29,570 bases of DNA. It comes from a virus. The notes below the pieces were generated by a model. That model was given only the letters and a program-made list of their open reading frames with translations, was not told where the DNA came from and did not search any database. The position numbers and the translations under genes are program-made. Of this stretch, positions 1-6,114 are shown piece after piece. The stretch is from positions 1 to 29,570 of IMG/VR virus record IMGVR_UViG_3300026519_000053, one strand, 5' to 3'. Each line of letters starts with the position of its first letter. Position 1 is the first letter of the stretch.

Positions 1-72
1 AGCATCAATTAGTTCAAAATCGACATATTCTCTTTCGGCTACTTCTTTTATTATTTCTTCTCTATTCATCAT
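1..72 (-). CDS. 5' end of a cut-off small gene, function unknown
   Basis: Only the first 24 codons lie in the window and the gene continues beyond base 1. Two ATGs in tandem (70-72 and 67-69) follow an AAGGAT Shine-Dalgarno. The first gives MMNREEII and the second MNREEII, and either could be used. The peptide is charged (Glu/Lys) and has no recognisable motif. Its first 17 bases match the start of the minus-strand gene at 22389 (both encode MNREEI), so it may be another member of that small-protein family. It is the last visible gene of a minus-strand run with 86-271 and 309-1652. Confidence 0.6.
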   Translation of the reverse strand, partial: MMNREEIIKEVAEREYVDFELIDA

Positions 73-85
73 GTAATCCTTTTTA

Positions 86-271
86 TTATTTTAGTTTTTT
101 CTTTCTCATCTTATAAACGAGCGACTTTATCTTAGAAACAAGTGCTTTACTTGCTTTAGGTTTCAATTTCTTAGATGCAGATTTCTTTGGTCTAAATTTT
201 GACCTTACCTTTTTCATCTTTTTACCTTTACTCTCATTTAGTGCTTCCAGTTTGCCGATAAAATCTAACAT
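86..271 (-). CDS. Small Lys/Arg-rich basic protein
   Basis: A 61-residue protein starting MLDFIGKLEAL, extremely rich in Lys and Arg, with a run KKMKKVRSKFRPKKSASKK in the middle and KMRKKKLK at the end. The frame is open further upstream to 361, but those codons are low-complexity Met/Lys and overlap the preceding gene. The ATG at 269-271 has an AAGGA site about 7 bases upstream and is preferred. The composition suggests binding to nucleic acid, for example an internal head or condensing protein, but no family was recognised. It lies just downstream of the 447-aa gene on the same strand. Confidence 0.6.
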   Translation of the reverse strand: MLDFIGKLEALNESKGKKMKKVRSKFRPKKSASKKLKPKASKALVSKIKSLVYKMRKKKLK

Positions 272-308
272 TTTATTATCCTTTTTGTTATTTTGGTTAC
301 AGTTGTAT

Positions 309-1652
309 TTAATGTATGATGTAGACATTGTATGTATCATTTTCATCATTTTCATCATCATATATCACAGTATCTTTCTTTTCGTATGTATCTGTATCAT
401 ATACTACATCATAGATGCTTTGGTTTATCTTAGCATCTGGTTGTTTGTCACTAATTGTGATATGCACATTACCGTAATTATCTATTATAGTGACTAATCT
501 AACCGAGTCTTTCTTAGAACGTGTACCCAATAGTTTTACAACATCTTTTGGATTCAATTTATATTTACCTAATTGAGGTAGTCGTATTGATGTTATATTT
601 GTACTGCCATTGCGAGTAATATCTATATCGTATGAATTTGTTGTTATTTTTCTAAACATAACATGTTTTCTGCGTACATACGATGATGCAGGTATAGCGT
701 TTTGGATTAACGTACCTATATCATTGAAACTAATCAAAGATGATATTATCTCATTAATCTCTACCATTGTTTCAAGGGTAGTATTGCTACTATTAAGATA
801 TTGCAATAGATTATCAAACATGCCGTGTTCTGATACTATATCTATGATGAATGTAGTTACATTTTGTAAATACGATTTATAATCCTTAATGAAACTTGAA
901 ACCACTCCATTTATGAATGTATCATCAACTGCAATCAATTTTCTAACATATTCATTTGTATCGATAAGTGTTCTTTGTTTATATGACGTTTCTGTTTCAT
1001 GAATAGAAGTTTTATGTTCTATTATTGATATGAAGTTAGAATACATATCGTCATTTATTTCCGTGTAATCATTTGCAGTAAGTGAATTATACGCCTTCTG
1101 TGTATAGCTATTTCTAACTATATCACTAGTGTGTAGTTCACTCTCTCTATACATGATTTCTTCGGTGGTATCTAAATCTATATTATATTGCTTATCACTA
1201 CTGCATACGTGTATACCGTTATCTACCTCTATGGTATCACGTACAATGATACCATCATTATTGACTCTATATAGGTTATGCATATACATCAATGAATTTC
1301 CACCTACTCTAGTTTTATTTTCTATATCCATCTCATGAGTTTGTTTCTTATTCATTATATATCTATCTTCGTTATCTATGTATGCTTTGATTATCGCTAT
1401 GTCATTATGTAGATGTGATTTAATTATATTTGTAAGTCTATAAAGAGAGTTGTTATCACATTTTTTATTAAGTAACCGTTCTTTCAACATATGTACTACT
1501 ATTCCTTTAACATTAAGGCTTTGTGTACGTTTTGATATGAAACTTTTCAAATCATCAGTTAAGTTAATAAATAGGTTAGCATCATTTAAAGGCAGTAAAG
1601 CATCTTCAGGTGAGAATTTAAATCTATTATTGTTTTGTGTTGTTGTATTCAT
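309..1652 (-). CDS. Hypothetical phage protein, 447 aa
   Basis: A long open frame starting at an ATG behind a near-perfect Shine-Dalgarno (AAAGGAGG, about 5 bases upstream). The protein is hydrophilic, rich in Asn, Asp, Thr and Ile, with no signal peptide or membrane segment. The C-terminal 30 residues are very acidic (DDENDENDTY). A segment around residues 335-405 looks like a compact beta-rich domain. No enzyme motif was seen and no family was recognised. It is the first gene of a minus-strand group with 86-271 and the gene at the window edge, transcribed away from the repeat region at 1653-2959. A weak early-type promoter lies at 1682-1718. Confidence 0.75.
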   Translation of the reverse strand: MNTTTQNNNRFKFSPEDALLPLNDANLFINLTDDLKSFISKRTQSLNVKGIVVHMLKERLLNKKCDNNSLYRLTNIIKSHLHNDIAIIKAYIDNEDRYIMNKKQTHEMDIENKTRVGGNSLMYMHNLYRVNNDGIIVRDTIEVDNGIHVCSSDKQYNIDLDTTEEIMYRESELHTSDIVRNSYTQKAYNSLTANDYTEINDDMYSNFISIIEHKTSIHETETSYKQRTLIDTNEYVRKLIAVDDTFINGVVSSFIKDYKSYLQNVTTFIIDIVSEHGMFDNLLQYLNSSNTTLETMVEINEIISSLISFNDIGTLIQNAIPASSYVRRKHVMFRKITTNSYDIDITRNGSTNITSIRLPQLGKYKLNPKDVVKLLGTRSKKDSVRLVTIIDNYGNVHITISDKQPDAKINQSIYDVVYDTDTYEKKDTVIYDDENDENDTYNVYIIH

Positions 1653-1681
1653 TTTGCCTCCTTTAATTTTTATTTCTGTCG

Positions 1682-1718
1682 TAGTATATGTATATTTTGT
1701 TTAAATTTAGCTTAAACC
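1682..1718 (-). promoter_or_regulatory. Weak early-type promoter for 309-1652
   Basis: On the minus strand the sequence GGTTTAAGCTAAA is followed by a TTTAAACAAAA box and then TATACATATAC. This keeps one good copy of the AAGCTAA box found at the stronger early-type promoters, with a degenerate second box and a TATA-like -10. It lies 30-66 bases upstream of the ATG of the 447-aa gene. Confidence 0.4.
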
Positions 1719-1734
1719 TCAACGAATTTCAACG

Positions 1735-1831
1735 AATTTCAACAAATTTCGTTATTTTTCTCCGTTTACAATCATTTTTTTGGATTTTTTATTAAATAGT
1801 TTTAGAGGGAGTTAAACAAACCTTCATATTC
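1735..1831 (+). repeat. 97-bp direct repeat, copy 1
   Basis: Starts AATTTCAACAAATTTCG and ends CCTTCATATTC. It recurs identically, by eye, 117 bases downstream at 1852-1948. Both copies carry a late-type ATTAAATAG motif followed by TTTTAGAGGGAG. Copy 1 is preceded by short CAACGAATTT iterations at 1718-1750. Confidence 0.9.
1791..1799 (+). promoter_or_regulatory. Late-type promoter motif in repeat copy 1
   Basis: ATTAAATAG, identical to the motif before the phage's virion genes, followed by TTTTAGAGGGAG. No gene follows on the plus strand for over 1 kb, so if active it would make a non-coding transcript across the hairpin region. Confidence 0.4.
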
Positions 1832-1851
1832 TAAATAAAAATTTCAACAAA

Positions 1852-1948
1852 AATTTCAACAAATTTCGTTATTTTTCTCCGTTTACAATCATTTTTTTGG
1901 ATTTTTTATTAAATAGTTTTAGAGGGAGTTAAACAAACCTTCATATTC
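1852..1948 (+). repeat. 97-bp direct repeat, copy 2
   Basis: Second copy of the unit at 1735-1831. It leads directly into the hairpin series beginning at 1954. Perfect identity between copies implies recent duplication or active homogenisation by recombination. Confidence 0.9.
1908..1916 (+). promoter_or_regulatory. Late-type promoter motif in repeat copy 2
   Basis: Second ATTAAATAG in the duplicated unit, about 38 bases upstream of the 13-bp inverted repeat. Same reasoning as for 1791-1799. Confidence 0.4.
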
Positions 1949-1953
1949 CCCCG

Positions 1954-2143
1954 TATATCTCAAGTCAAAAATTTGCATTTATTTGTTTTTTGTAGACTTG
2001 AGATATATTAGACCTGTGCCAAATTTTTACTTTTGAGCAGGTATAGTTTTTTGATGTTTGAAATTTAATTTTTTACGTCAAAAAATGGCAACTAATTGGG
2101 TGGGTACCGATTTGCTCTTGGTGTGGAACGATAGTGGAACACC
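1954..2143 (+). ncRNA. Candidate structured RNA: four successive hairpins
   Basis: Four stems follow one another. A perfect 13-bp inverted repeat, TATATCTCAAGTC (1954-1966) with GACTTGAGATATA (1995-2007), has a 28-base loop. ACCTG (2012-2016) pairs with CAGGT (2038-2042). TTTTTTGATG (2047-2056) pairs with CGTCAAAAAA (2076-2085) with one mismatch. GGTGT (2120-2124) pairs with ACACC (2139-2143). The block lies directly downstream of two late-type promoter motifs and contains no convincing gene. That it is transcribed and folded is inference. The first stem could alternatively be a protein-binding palindrome. Confidence 0.4.
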
Positions 2144-2168
2144 TACATATTATGAATTAAATCCTTGA
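2085..2168 (+). other. 27-codon open frame, possible gene remnant
   Basis: ATG at 2085 opens a 27-residue frame beginning MATNWVGTDLLLVWNDSG and closing with TGA at 2166-2168. The composition looks like real protein, with two Trp and an amphipathic pattern vaguely like the start of a phage tail tube or fibre protein. There is no Shine-Dalgarno upstream and the frame lies in a repeat-rich, otherwise non-coding stretch. A decayed gene fragment is as likely as a real small gene. Confidence 0.2.
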
Positions 2169-2392
2169 ATGAAATCCTTAACTAAATCTTAAAGAAAATA
2201 AGAAAAAGAAAAAAGAACCAAAAAAGAAAAAGAAAAATCTTCATGAATGTGTCATCTGTAGCGATAGCGAAAGATGAGACTTCATCACAAAGTCTCACTT
2301 TGTGTCTTGAATGAAATCCTTAACTAAATCCTTAACTACATCTTGAACGAAATAAGAAAAAGAAAAAAGAACCAAAAAAGAAAAAGAAAAAT
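2164..2392 (+). repeat. Interspersed direct repeats with purine-rich 42-bp unit
   Basis: Two identical 42-base, almost pure A/G units lie at 2197-2238 and 2351-2392; each contains AAGAAAAAG runs around a central ACC. A 25-base unit beginning CTTGAATGAAATCC occurs at 2164-2188 and 2306-2330. Between them, GAGACTT (2276-2282) can pair with AAGTCTC (2290-2296), while CACAAAG (2286-2292) can pair with CTTTGTG (2298-2304). The two stems overlap, so only one can form at a time. Confidence 0.85.
2249..2280 (+). repeat. 32-bp inverted repeat, arm A
   Basis: Begins GTGTCATCTGTAGCG and ends AAAGATGAGAC. Its exact reverse complement occurs twice downstream, at 2440-2471 and 2572-2603. It could pair over 32 bases with either copy. 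Confidence 0.9.
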
Positions 2393-2426
2393 ATTTGAAC
2401 TAAATGGTGAATAAAATCTTTAACCA

Positions 2427-2509
2427 ATGGAAAGCATCAGTCTCATCTTTCGCTATCGCTACAGATGACACTAATGAAAAGTGTTTTCTTGATTAATGCT
2501 AAATCTTTG
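2427..2509 (+). repeat. 83-bp direct repeat, copy 1
   Basis: Starts ATGGAAAGCATCAG and ends GCTAAATCTTTG. It carries arm B of the 32-bp inverted repeat (2440-2471), then a small ACACT/AGTGT stem. It differs from copy 2 by one base near its start. Confidence 0.9.
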
Positions 2510-2558
2510 TTAATTAAAACTAAATCTACTAAATGACGAATTAAAATAAAATCTAATG

Positions 2559-2641
2559 ATGGAAAGCATTAGTCTCATCTTTCGCTATCGCTACAGATGA
2601 CACTAATGAAAAGTGTTTTCTTGATTAATGCTAAATCTTTG
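2559..2641 (+). repeat. 83-bp direct repeat, copy 2
   Basis: Second copy of 2427-2509, with CATTAG in place of CATCAG. It includes the third occurrence of the 32-bp unit at 2572-2603. Between the copies (2510-2558) the sequence is simple AT-rich DNA with no other feature. Confidence 0.9.
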
Positions 2642-2721
2642 AACTAAACTAAATTAGTATCATCACTACATTAAAAAAGAAAAAAGAATTTGATTTCATT
2701 GTTTGATTTCATATATTTCAG

Positions 2722-2804
2722 TAATTAGTCTTAGAATGGATTTTAAGAAACTTTAGTGTATTAACCTATATAGGAGTTGTTATTTTGATTAGAATGGATT
2801 TAAG
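2722..2804 (+). repeat. Module-border repeat, copy a
   Basis: Holds CTTAGAATGGATTTTAAG, which folds into a 7-bp hairpin (one G-T pair, loop TGGA), then about 24 bases, then TAGGAGTTGTTATTTTGATT and a second TTAGAATGGATTTAAG. The same arrangement occurs inverted at 17428-17509 and direct at 21963-22037. It lies upstream of the early-type promoter at 2896. Between 2805 and 2895 only a short ATGAATG/CATTCAT stem was seen. Confidence 0.8.
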
Positions 2805-2895
2805 TGGCGATTTTGTTAAGTTATGAGGGCGATATCTTATCAATGAATGATATATTCTACATTCATGTGGTGTAGTATCAAAAATACTTTAAAAT

Positions 2896-2941
2896 CTAAG
2901 CTAACTCTAAGCTAACTTATGTTACTATACATAATCAAGAA
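2896..2941 (+). promoter_or_regulatory. Early-type promoter with two 11-bp boxes
   Basis: Two identical adjacent boxes CTAAGCTAACT (2896-2906 and 2907-2917) are followed by TATGTTACTATACATAATC. A TACTAT -10 element lies at 2923-2928. The 11-bp period puts both boxes on one face of the helix, as expected for an activator dimer or two RNA polymerase contacts. It precedes the gene at 2960 by about 20 bases. Confidence 0.75.
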
Positions 2942-2959
2942 ACAACAAAGGAATAGAAT

Positions 2960-3310
2960 ATGATAGACAAAGAAATAAACAAAGAAATTATTGCCAAATC
3001 ATTCTTAGTTAATAGTGAATTTGAATATTTCATGAGGTATTGTGACGTTGATGATTTGATTTTCATCATTAACAATAGCAAATGTAAATATATAAAAGCG
3101 TATGCAACTCATGTAATATCATTAGATGATGAGAATTTTAGATATGCAATTGAGTTTATCACTAAAGATGATACATCTAGGATGAAATTGGTTAACTTGT
3201 TTTTACCAATTGCAAATAAAAGAGACTGTCAATATATTATTACATTTGTAAAAGATGAAAAGATAAAGAAACTATTTGAAGACAAAATGAATAAGCTAAC
3301 TTTAAGGTAA
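2960..3310 (+). CDS. Early hypothetical protein, 116 aa
   Basis: The ATG lies behind AAAGGAATAGAAT. The protein is soluble and apparently all-helical, with alternating hydrophobic and charged residues (for example FRYAIEFITKDD and CQYIITFVKDEK) that suggest short helical repeats, but no known fold was recognised. It is expressed from the early-type promoter at 2896. Its last codons (KLTLR and stop) form the first two boxes of the next early-type promoter, so coding and promoter sequence overlap. An early takeover role would fit the promoter class but is not shown by the sequence. Confidence 0.7.
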   Translation: MIDKEINKEIIAKSFLVNSEFEYFMRYCDVDDLIFIINNSKCKYIKAYATHVISLDDENFRYAIEFITKDDTSRMKLVNLFLPIANKRDCQYIITFVKDEKIKKLFEDKMNKLTLR

Positions 3311-3336
3311 CCTATGATATTATACATAATCAAGAA
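3291..3336 (+). promoter_or_regulatory. Early-type promoter overlapping the end of 2960-3310
   Basis: Boxes ATAAGCTAACT (3291-3301) and TTAAGGTAACC (3302-3312), then TATGATATTATACATAATC. The boxes are degenerate at a few positions. The leader after the -10 (ATAATCAAGAAAC, AAAGGAATAGAATATG) nearly copies the one before 2960, which suggests the promoter-leader unit was duplicated as a block. Confidence 0.65.
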
Positions 3337-3353
3337 ACCAAAAGGAATAGAAT

Positions 3354-3734
3354 ATGAGACCATTTATTAAAAAAATTAAACCTAGTAGGTCGTTTAGAAA
3401 AGCTATAGAAATTGCTAAAGAACGTGGATATAAATATAGTGTTAATTTTAAGACTATGCACTTAACCATATCAAGTGATGATACTATAATATTGGACGGT
3501 GTTACAGATATATCAAACATGACTATTAACTCTAATATGGATGTATCATTACCTGCTTTAGTTACGCCACCTAGTAATGCTAATATAACTGCTGGGAATA
3601 GTATCTATTTACAAGTACTAAGGAGCACTGAACCACATTCTACATACGTTTGTGATAATGGAGAGTTTAATGTTAATGCTGGAAACTCTATAATAGCACC
3701 ATATCTAAAGGAGATTAGAAATGGTATTAATTGA
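3354..3734 (+). CDS. Early hypothetical protein, 126 aa
   Basis: The ATG lies behind AAAAGGAATAGAAT. The first 30 residues are basic (RPFIKKIKPSRSFRKAIEIAKERGYKY). The rest is beta-like, rich in Ser, Thr and Asn, with AGNSI occurring twice (about residues 81 and 108). No family was recognised. It overlaps the RNase H gene by 14 bases, so the two are probably translated from one message started at 3291. Confidence 0.7.
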   Translation: MRPFIKKIKPSRSFRKAIEIAKERGYKYSVNFKTMHLTISSDDTIILDGVTDISNMTINSNMDVSLPALVTPPSNANITAGNSIYLQVLRSTEPHSTYVCDNGEFNVNAGNSIIAPYLKEIRNGIN

Positions 3735-4782
3735 CGGAAACAGCGTGATAATCAATTCGTTCATGAGTGTTATATATGAACTAGACAAAATGGATGAAAT
3801 TAATTTTGACAAGGATAACTTCCTATCTTCATTCATGGATAACAAGGACTTGTTCAAAAAGGCGTTTCTAAATACACTTGAATACAAAATTAAACCAAAT
3901 GAAATGAAAGCACAATTTGTCCATAAGTATTATGGGAATTCATTTGTATCGATAGATACACAAAATACATGGAGAAAACGCATTTATCCGCAGTACAAAG
4001 CTACACGTAAAAAGTCAGAGAACAAGACCGAGAATGATAGACATATCAATAAGATAAGACATAAGTACATTGAGTTTGCAGAATTATACCTAAAGGATAA
4101 TGGATATAAGATTATTAAAGCTACTCTAGACAATGATATTGGGGTCGAGGGAGATGATGTTATAGCAGTGTTGGCTATGGAATATCCATTAGACAAACAT
4201 CTAATCATTAGCGGTGATAAAGATTTCACACAATTACTCCATAACCAAAATATTGATATGTGGTATCTTGGTGATAGAAGTTGTGAAGCTGGGCTAATTC
4301 CTAGACCAAATACCATGGCAATGAATTTTAAACTTCATACTGATATAATAAAAGGACAAAGCAAGGACAACATAAAGAGTATATTTTATGCAACGGAATT
4401 ATCACCTAAGTTCATTACACACTTGAAGTCACTTGGTATTGCCATTGAGTCTAATGATGAGTTTGTTGGAAAGTTCTCAAATGAGCCATATTTCATGAAA
4501 ATAGCTAATGATTACATAGAGTCCATAAATGAGATAAACAAGTCTAGGATAGAAGCTGGTGCTATTAAACGTATGCCAAATGTTAGTATATACAAAAACG
4601 TACAGGTCAAGGACGTCAACGAAACATGGAATAACATTGAGAAGTATAGCGATAGAGTTAAGATGAATTTTGACCTTAATAAGAGGTTAGTTTATTTCAC
4701 ACTAATTCCAACGGATGTTAGAAAAGCTATTCTTAGCGAATTCGAAAAACAAACTGATACTGACAGAAAGGGGCGAAAATGA
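3721..4782 (+). CDS. rnh: RNase H / 5'-3' flap exonuclease (T4 Rnh-like)
   Basis: A FEN-1/5'-nuclease family enzyme. In T4 this protein removes RNA primers and adjacent DNA from lagging-strand fragments. Metal-ligand motifs are in order: LIDGNS near residue 3, WRKRIYPQYKATRKK near 82 (the helical arch Lys/Arg segment), GVEGDDVIAVLA near 140, ISGDKDFTQL near 160 and TDIIKGQSKDNIKS near 201. The C-terminal NKRLVYFTLIPTDVR also resembles T4 Rnh. The length of 353 residues is slightly longer than T4 (about 305). A strong AAGGAG site lies 7 bases before the ATG. It is followed by a small gene with an ATGA overlap. Confidence 0.93.
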   Translation: MVLIDGNSVIINSFMSVIYELDKMDEINFDKDNFLSSFMDNKDLFKKAFLNTLEYKIKPNEMKAQFVHKYYGNSFVSIDTQNTWRKRIYPQYKATRKKSENKTENDRHINKIRHKYIEFAELYLKDNGYKIIKATLDNDIGVEGDDVIAVLAMEYPLDKHLIISGDKDFTQLLHNQNIDMWYLGDRSCEAGLIPRPNTMAMNFKLHTDIIKGQSKDNIKSIFYATELSPKFITHLKSLGIAIESNDEFVGKFSNEPYFMKIANDYIESINEINKSRIEAGAIKRMPNVSIYKNVQVKDVNETWNNIEKYSDRVKMNFDLNKRLVYFTLIPTDVRKAILSEFEKQTDTDRKGRK

Positions 4783-5027
4783 CAGTAGATGAGATACAAG
4801 AATACATTACCAAGAACGGAGTTAAATCCCTATCTAAGAACGACTTAGTGTATGCATTTAAAGTGTTTAGCATTACCAAATCAAGTAAAGATGACACTGC
4901 TATTCAAAAGGAACATACAAAAGCAATATTAAAAGAACTCAAAGCAAGGCGTAAAGAGTACGATTTCTTTGTAGGAAATAGTATCGCAAATAAAGCAAAT
5001 ATGCAAAAGTATAACAAAAAGGATTAA
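4779..5027 (+). CDS. Small protein coupled to RNase H, function unknown
   Basis: An 82-residue, highly charged, helical protein (MTVDEIQEYITKNG at the start, LKELKARRKEYDFF in the second half). It starts in an ATGA overlap with rnh and ends in a TAATG overlap with the spike gene. In T4 the genes beside rnh are dsbA and 33, which act in late transcription. The position is comparable, but no sequence similarity that I can vouch for was seen, so that link is only a suggestion. Confidence 0.7.
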   Translation: MTVDEIQEYITKNGVKSLSKNDLVYAFKVFSITKSSKDDTAIQKEHTKAILKELKARRKEYDFFVGNSIANKANMQKYNKKD

Positions 5028-5686
5028 TGGTGAAAGACCATATAGAAGAAAAATACAAAACAAAACTAAATAGTATTTACTACGGTACAGTTATGGATAA
5101 CAAAGACCCTAAGAATAGAGGCAGATGTAAATGTATAATAATAGGTATATGCGACACGCCTATATGGTGCGAAAGTAAAACTCCTATAATTGGTGGTACA
5201 AATGATGTAAACGGTATATCAAGCGTTCCTAGGTTGGGTCAGCATGTTTATATACAGTTCATTAACGGAGATATAGATAATCCGCTCATTACAGGAATGG
5301 TTAGAGGTGCATCTGATAATAGCCCAGAGGTTCAATCTCCAAAAGATTATGTAATTAACCTACCTGCCGATGGACGCTTTATCATCAAAATAGGTGATAC
5401 TAGATTTGAGGTGTCTAGTAATGGTTTTAATAAGATAGGTAATGAAATACATAACGGTAATGTAAACTTAACAGGAGATACTACCCAAAACGGTAATGTA
5501 AACTTAACAGGAGATACTACCCAAAACGGTAATGTAAACTTAACAGGAAACGAAACAATAACAGGTGATAGCGATGTAAGTGGATTAATAACTGCTGGTA
5601 CAGATGTTAGTGTAGGTGCTATCACATTAACAACACATACACATATTGGAGCGGATAAAGGTCTCCCTACAGGAGTACCAATGTAG
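5027..5686 (+). CDS. Baseplate central spike, gpV/gp5 OB-fold type
   Basis: Membrane-piercing spike of the baseplate. Residues about 15-95 form the gpV/gp5 OB-fold domain (YYGTVMDNKDPKNRGRCKC, then VPRLGQHVYIQFINGDIDNP, a hallmark of phage baseplate spikes). Residues about 143-175 are a 12-residue tandem repeat NGNVNLTGDTTQ expected to form the triple-stranded beta-helix. The C-terminus has HTH (204-206), matching the HxH iron-binding apex known from P2 gpV and phi92 spikes. The length of 219 is close to P2 gpV. The lysozyme domain of T4 gp5 is absent. It starts in a TAATG overlap after 4779-5027 and leads the baseplate block. Confidence 0.88.
   Translation: MVKDHIEEKYKTKLNSIYYGTVMDNKDPKNRGRCKCIIIGICDTPIWCESKTPIIGGTNDVNGISSVPRLGQHVYIQFINGDIDNPLITGMVRGASDNSPEVQSPKDYVINLPADGRFIIKIGDTRFEVSSNGFNKIGNEIHNGNVNLTGDTTQNGNVNLTGDTTQNGNVNLTGNETITGDSDVSGLITAGTDVSVGAITLTTHTHIGADKGLPTGVPM
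5453..5550 (+). repeat. 36-bp tandem repeat inside the spike gene
   Basis: Two perfect 36-base units (5453-5488 and 5489-5524) and a partial third (5525-5550), each beginning AACGGTAATGTAAACTTAAC. In frame they encode 12 residues per unit. Identity at third codon positions points to recent expansion, so spike length may vary between strains. Confidence 0.93.
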
Positions 5687-5694
5687 CGTTAATC

Positions 5695-5703
5695 ATTAAA
5701 TAG
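5695..5703 (+). promoter_or_regulatory. Late-type promoter for gp25
   Basis: ATTAAATAG, 20 bases before the gp25 ATG, followed by TCCTATACAAGGGGG, which contains the ribosome binding site. It is one of six identical motifs found before virion genes in the window. Confidence 0.6.
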
Positions 5704-5723
5704 TCCTATACAAGGGGGATTTA

Positions 5724-6113
5724 ATGGAAGCCTGTAACTACCAAAAAAATTCATACGATAAGTTTAATGATTTATCCTCTAATTTAAATGAATTAGAGGT
5801 TAGTGGATTAGATGCTATTAATAACTCTATTGAGAATATAATCACAATTCCAAAATACGACATAGTAGGTAAGCCATCACTTTTTGGTGGACTTGATAAA
5901 TATTTATTTGAACTAATGGACGATGTCACTATAGACATTATCAAAACAGAAGTAATGGCTATACTTAAAAAATATGAACCACGTATAAACACACAGGATG
6001 TAATTTTTAATGATGACCCAAACAATGATATAATCGAAATACAAGTAGAATGGAAACTTAGCGATGAGATAGATAATACATTATACACAACTATAATTGA
6101 AGTAGGGAAATAA
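5724..6113 (+). CDS. gp25: Baseplate wedge protein gp25 (GPW/gp25 family)
   Basis: Part of the baseplate wedge that contacts the inner hub and primes sheath polymerisation in T4. Residues about 50-85 carry the family core: SLFGGLDKYLFELMDD followed by IIKTEVMAILKKYEPRI, with the conserved EPR signature. The C-terminal half has the expected beta strands (VIFNDD, IIEIQVEWKL). The length of 129 residues matches T4 gp25 (132). Shine-Dalgarno AAGGGGG. The next gene, gp53, begins one base after its stop, so the two are translated together. Confidence 0.92.
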   Translation: MEACNYQKNSYDKFNDLSSNLNELEVSGLDAINNSIENIITIPKYDIVGKPSLFGGLDKYLFELMDDVTIDIIKTEVMAILKKYEPRINTQDVIFNDDPNNDIIEIQVEWKLSDEIDNTLYTTIIEVGK

Positions 6114-6114
6114 T

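Noticed and set aside
272-361. Upstream extension of the Lys-rich gene (frame open to 361)
   Set aside because: Those codons are low-complexity Met/Lys, overlap the end of the 447-aa gene in another frame, and lack a ribosome site. The ATG at 269-271 has a clear AAGGA.
1954-2007. A rho-independent terminator for the 447-aa gene region
   Set aside because: That gene runs leftwards, away from the stem, and no gene on the plus strand ends here. The 28-base loop is also too long for a typical terminator.
2164-2641. CRISPR array
   Set aside because: The repeats differ in type, spacing and orientation, with no regular repeat-spacer pattern and no cas genes.
4779-5027. Calling this gene T4 dsbA or gene 33 by position
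   Set aside because: Size and location are similar but no sequence motif supports it. Left as unknown.
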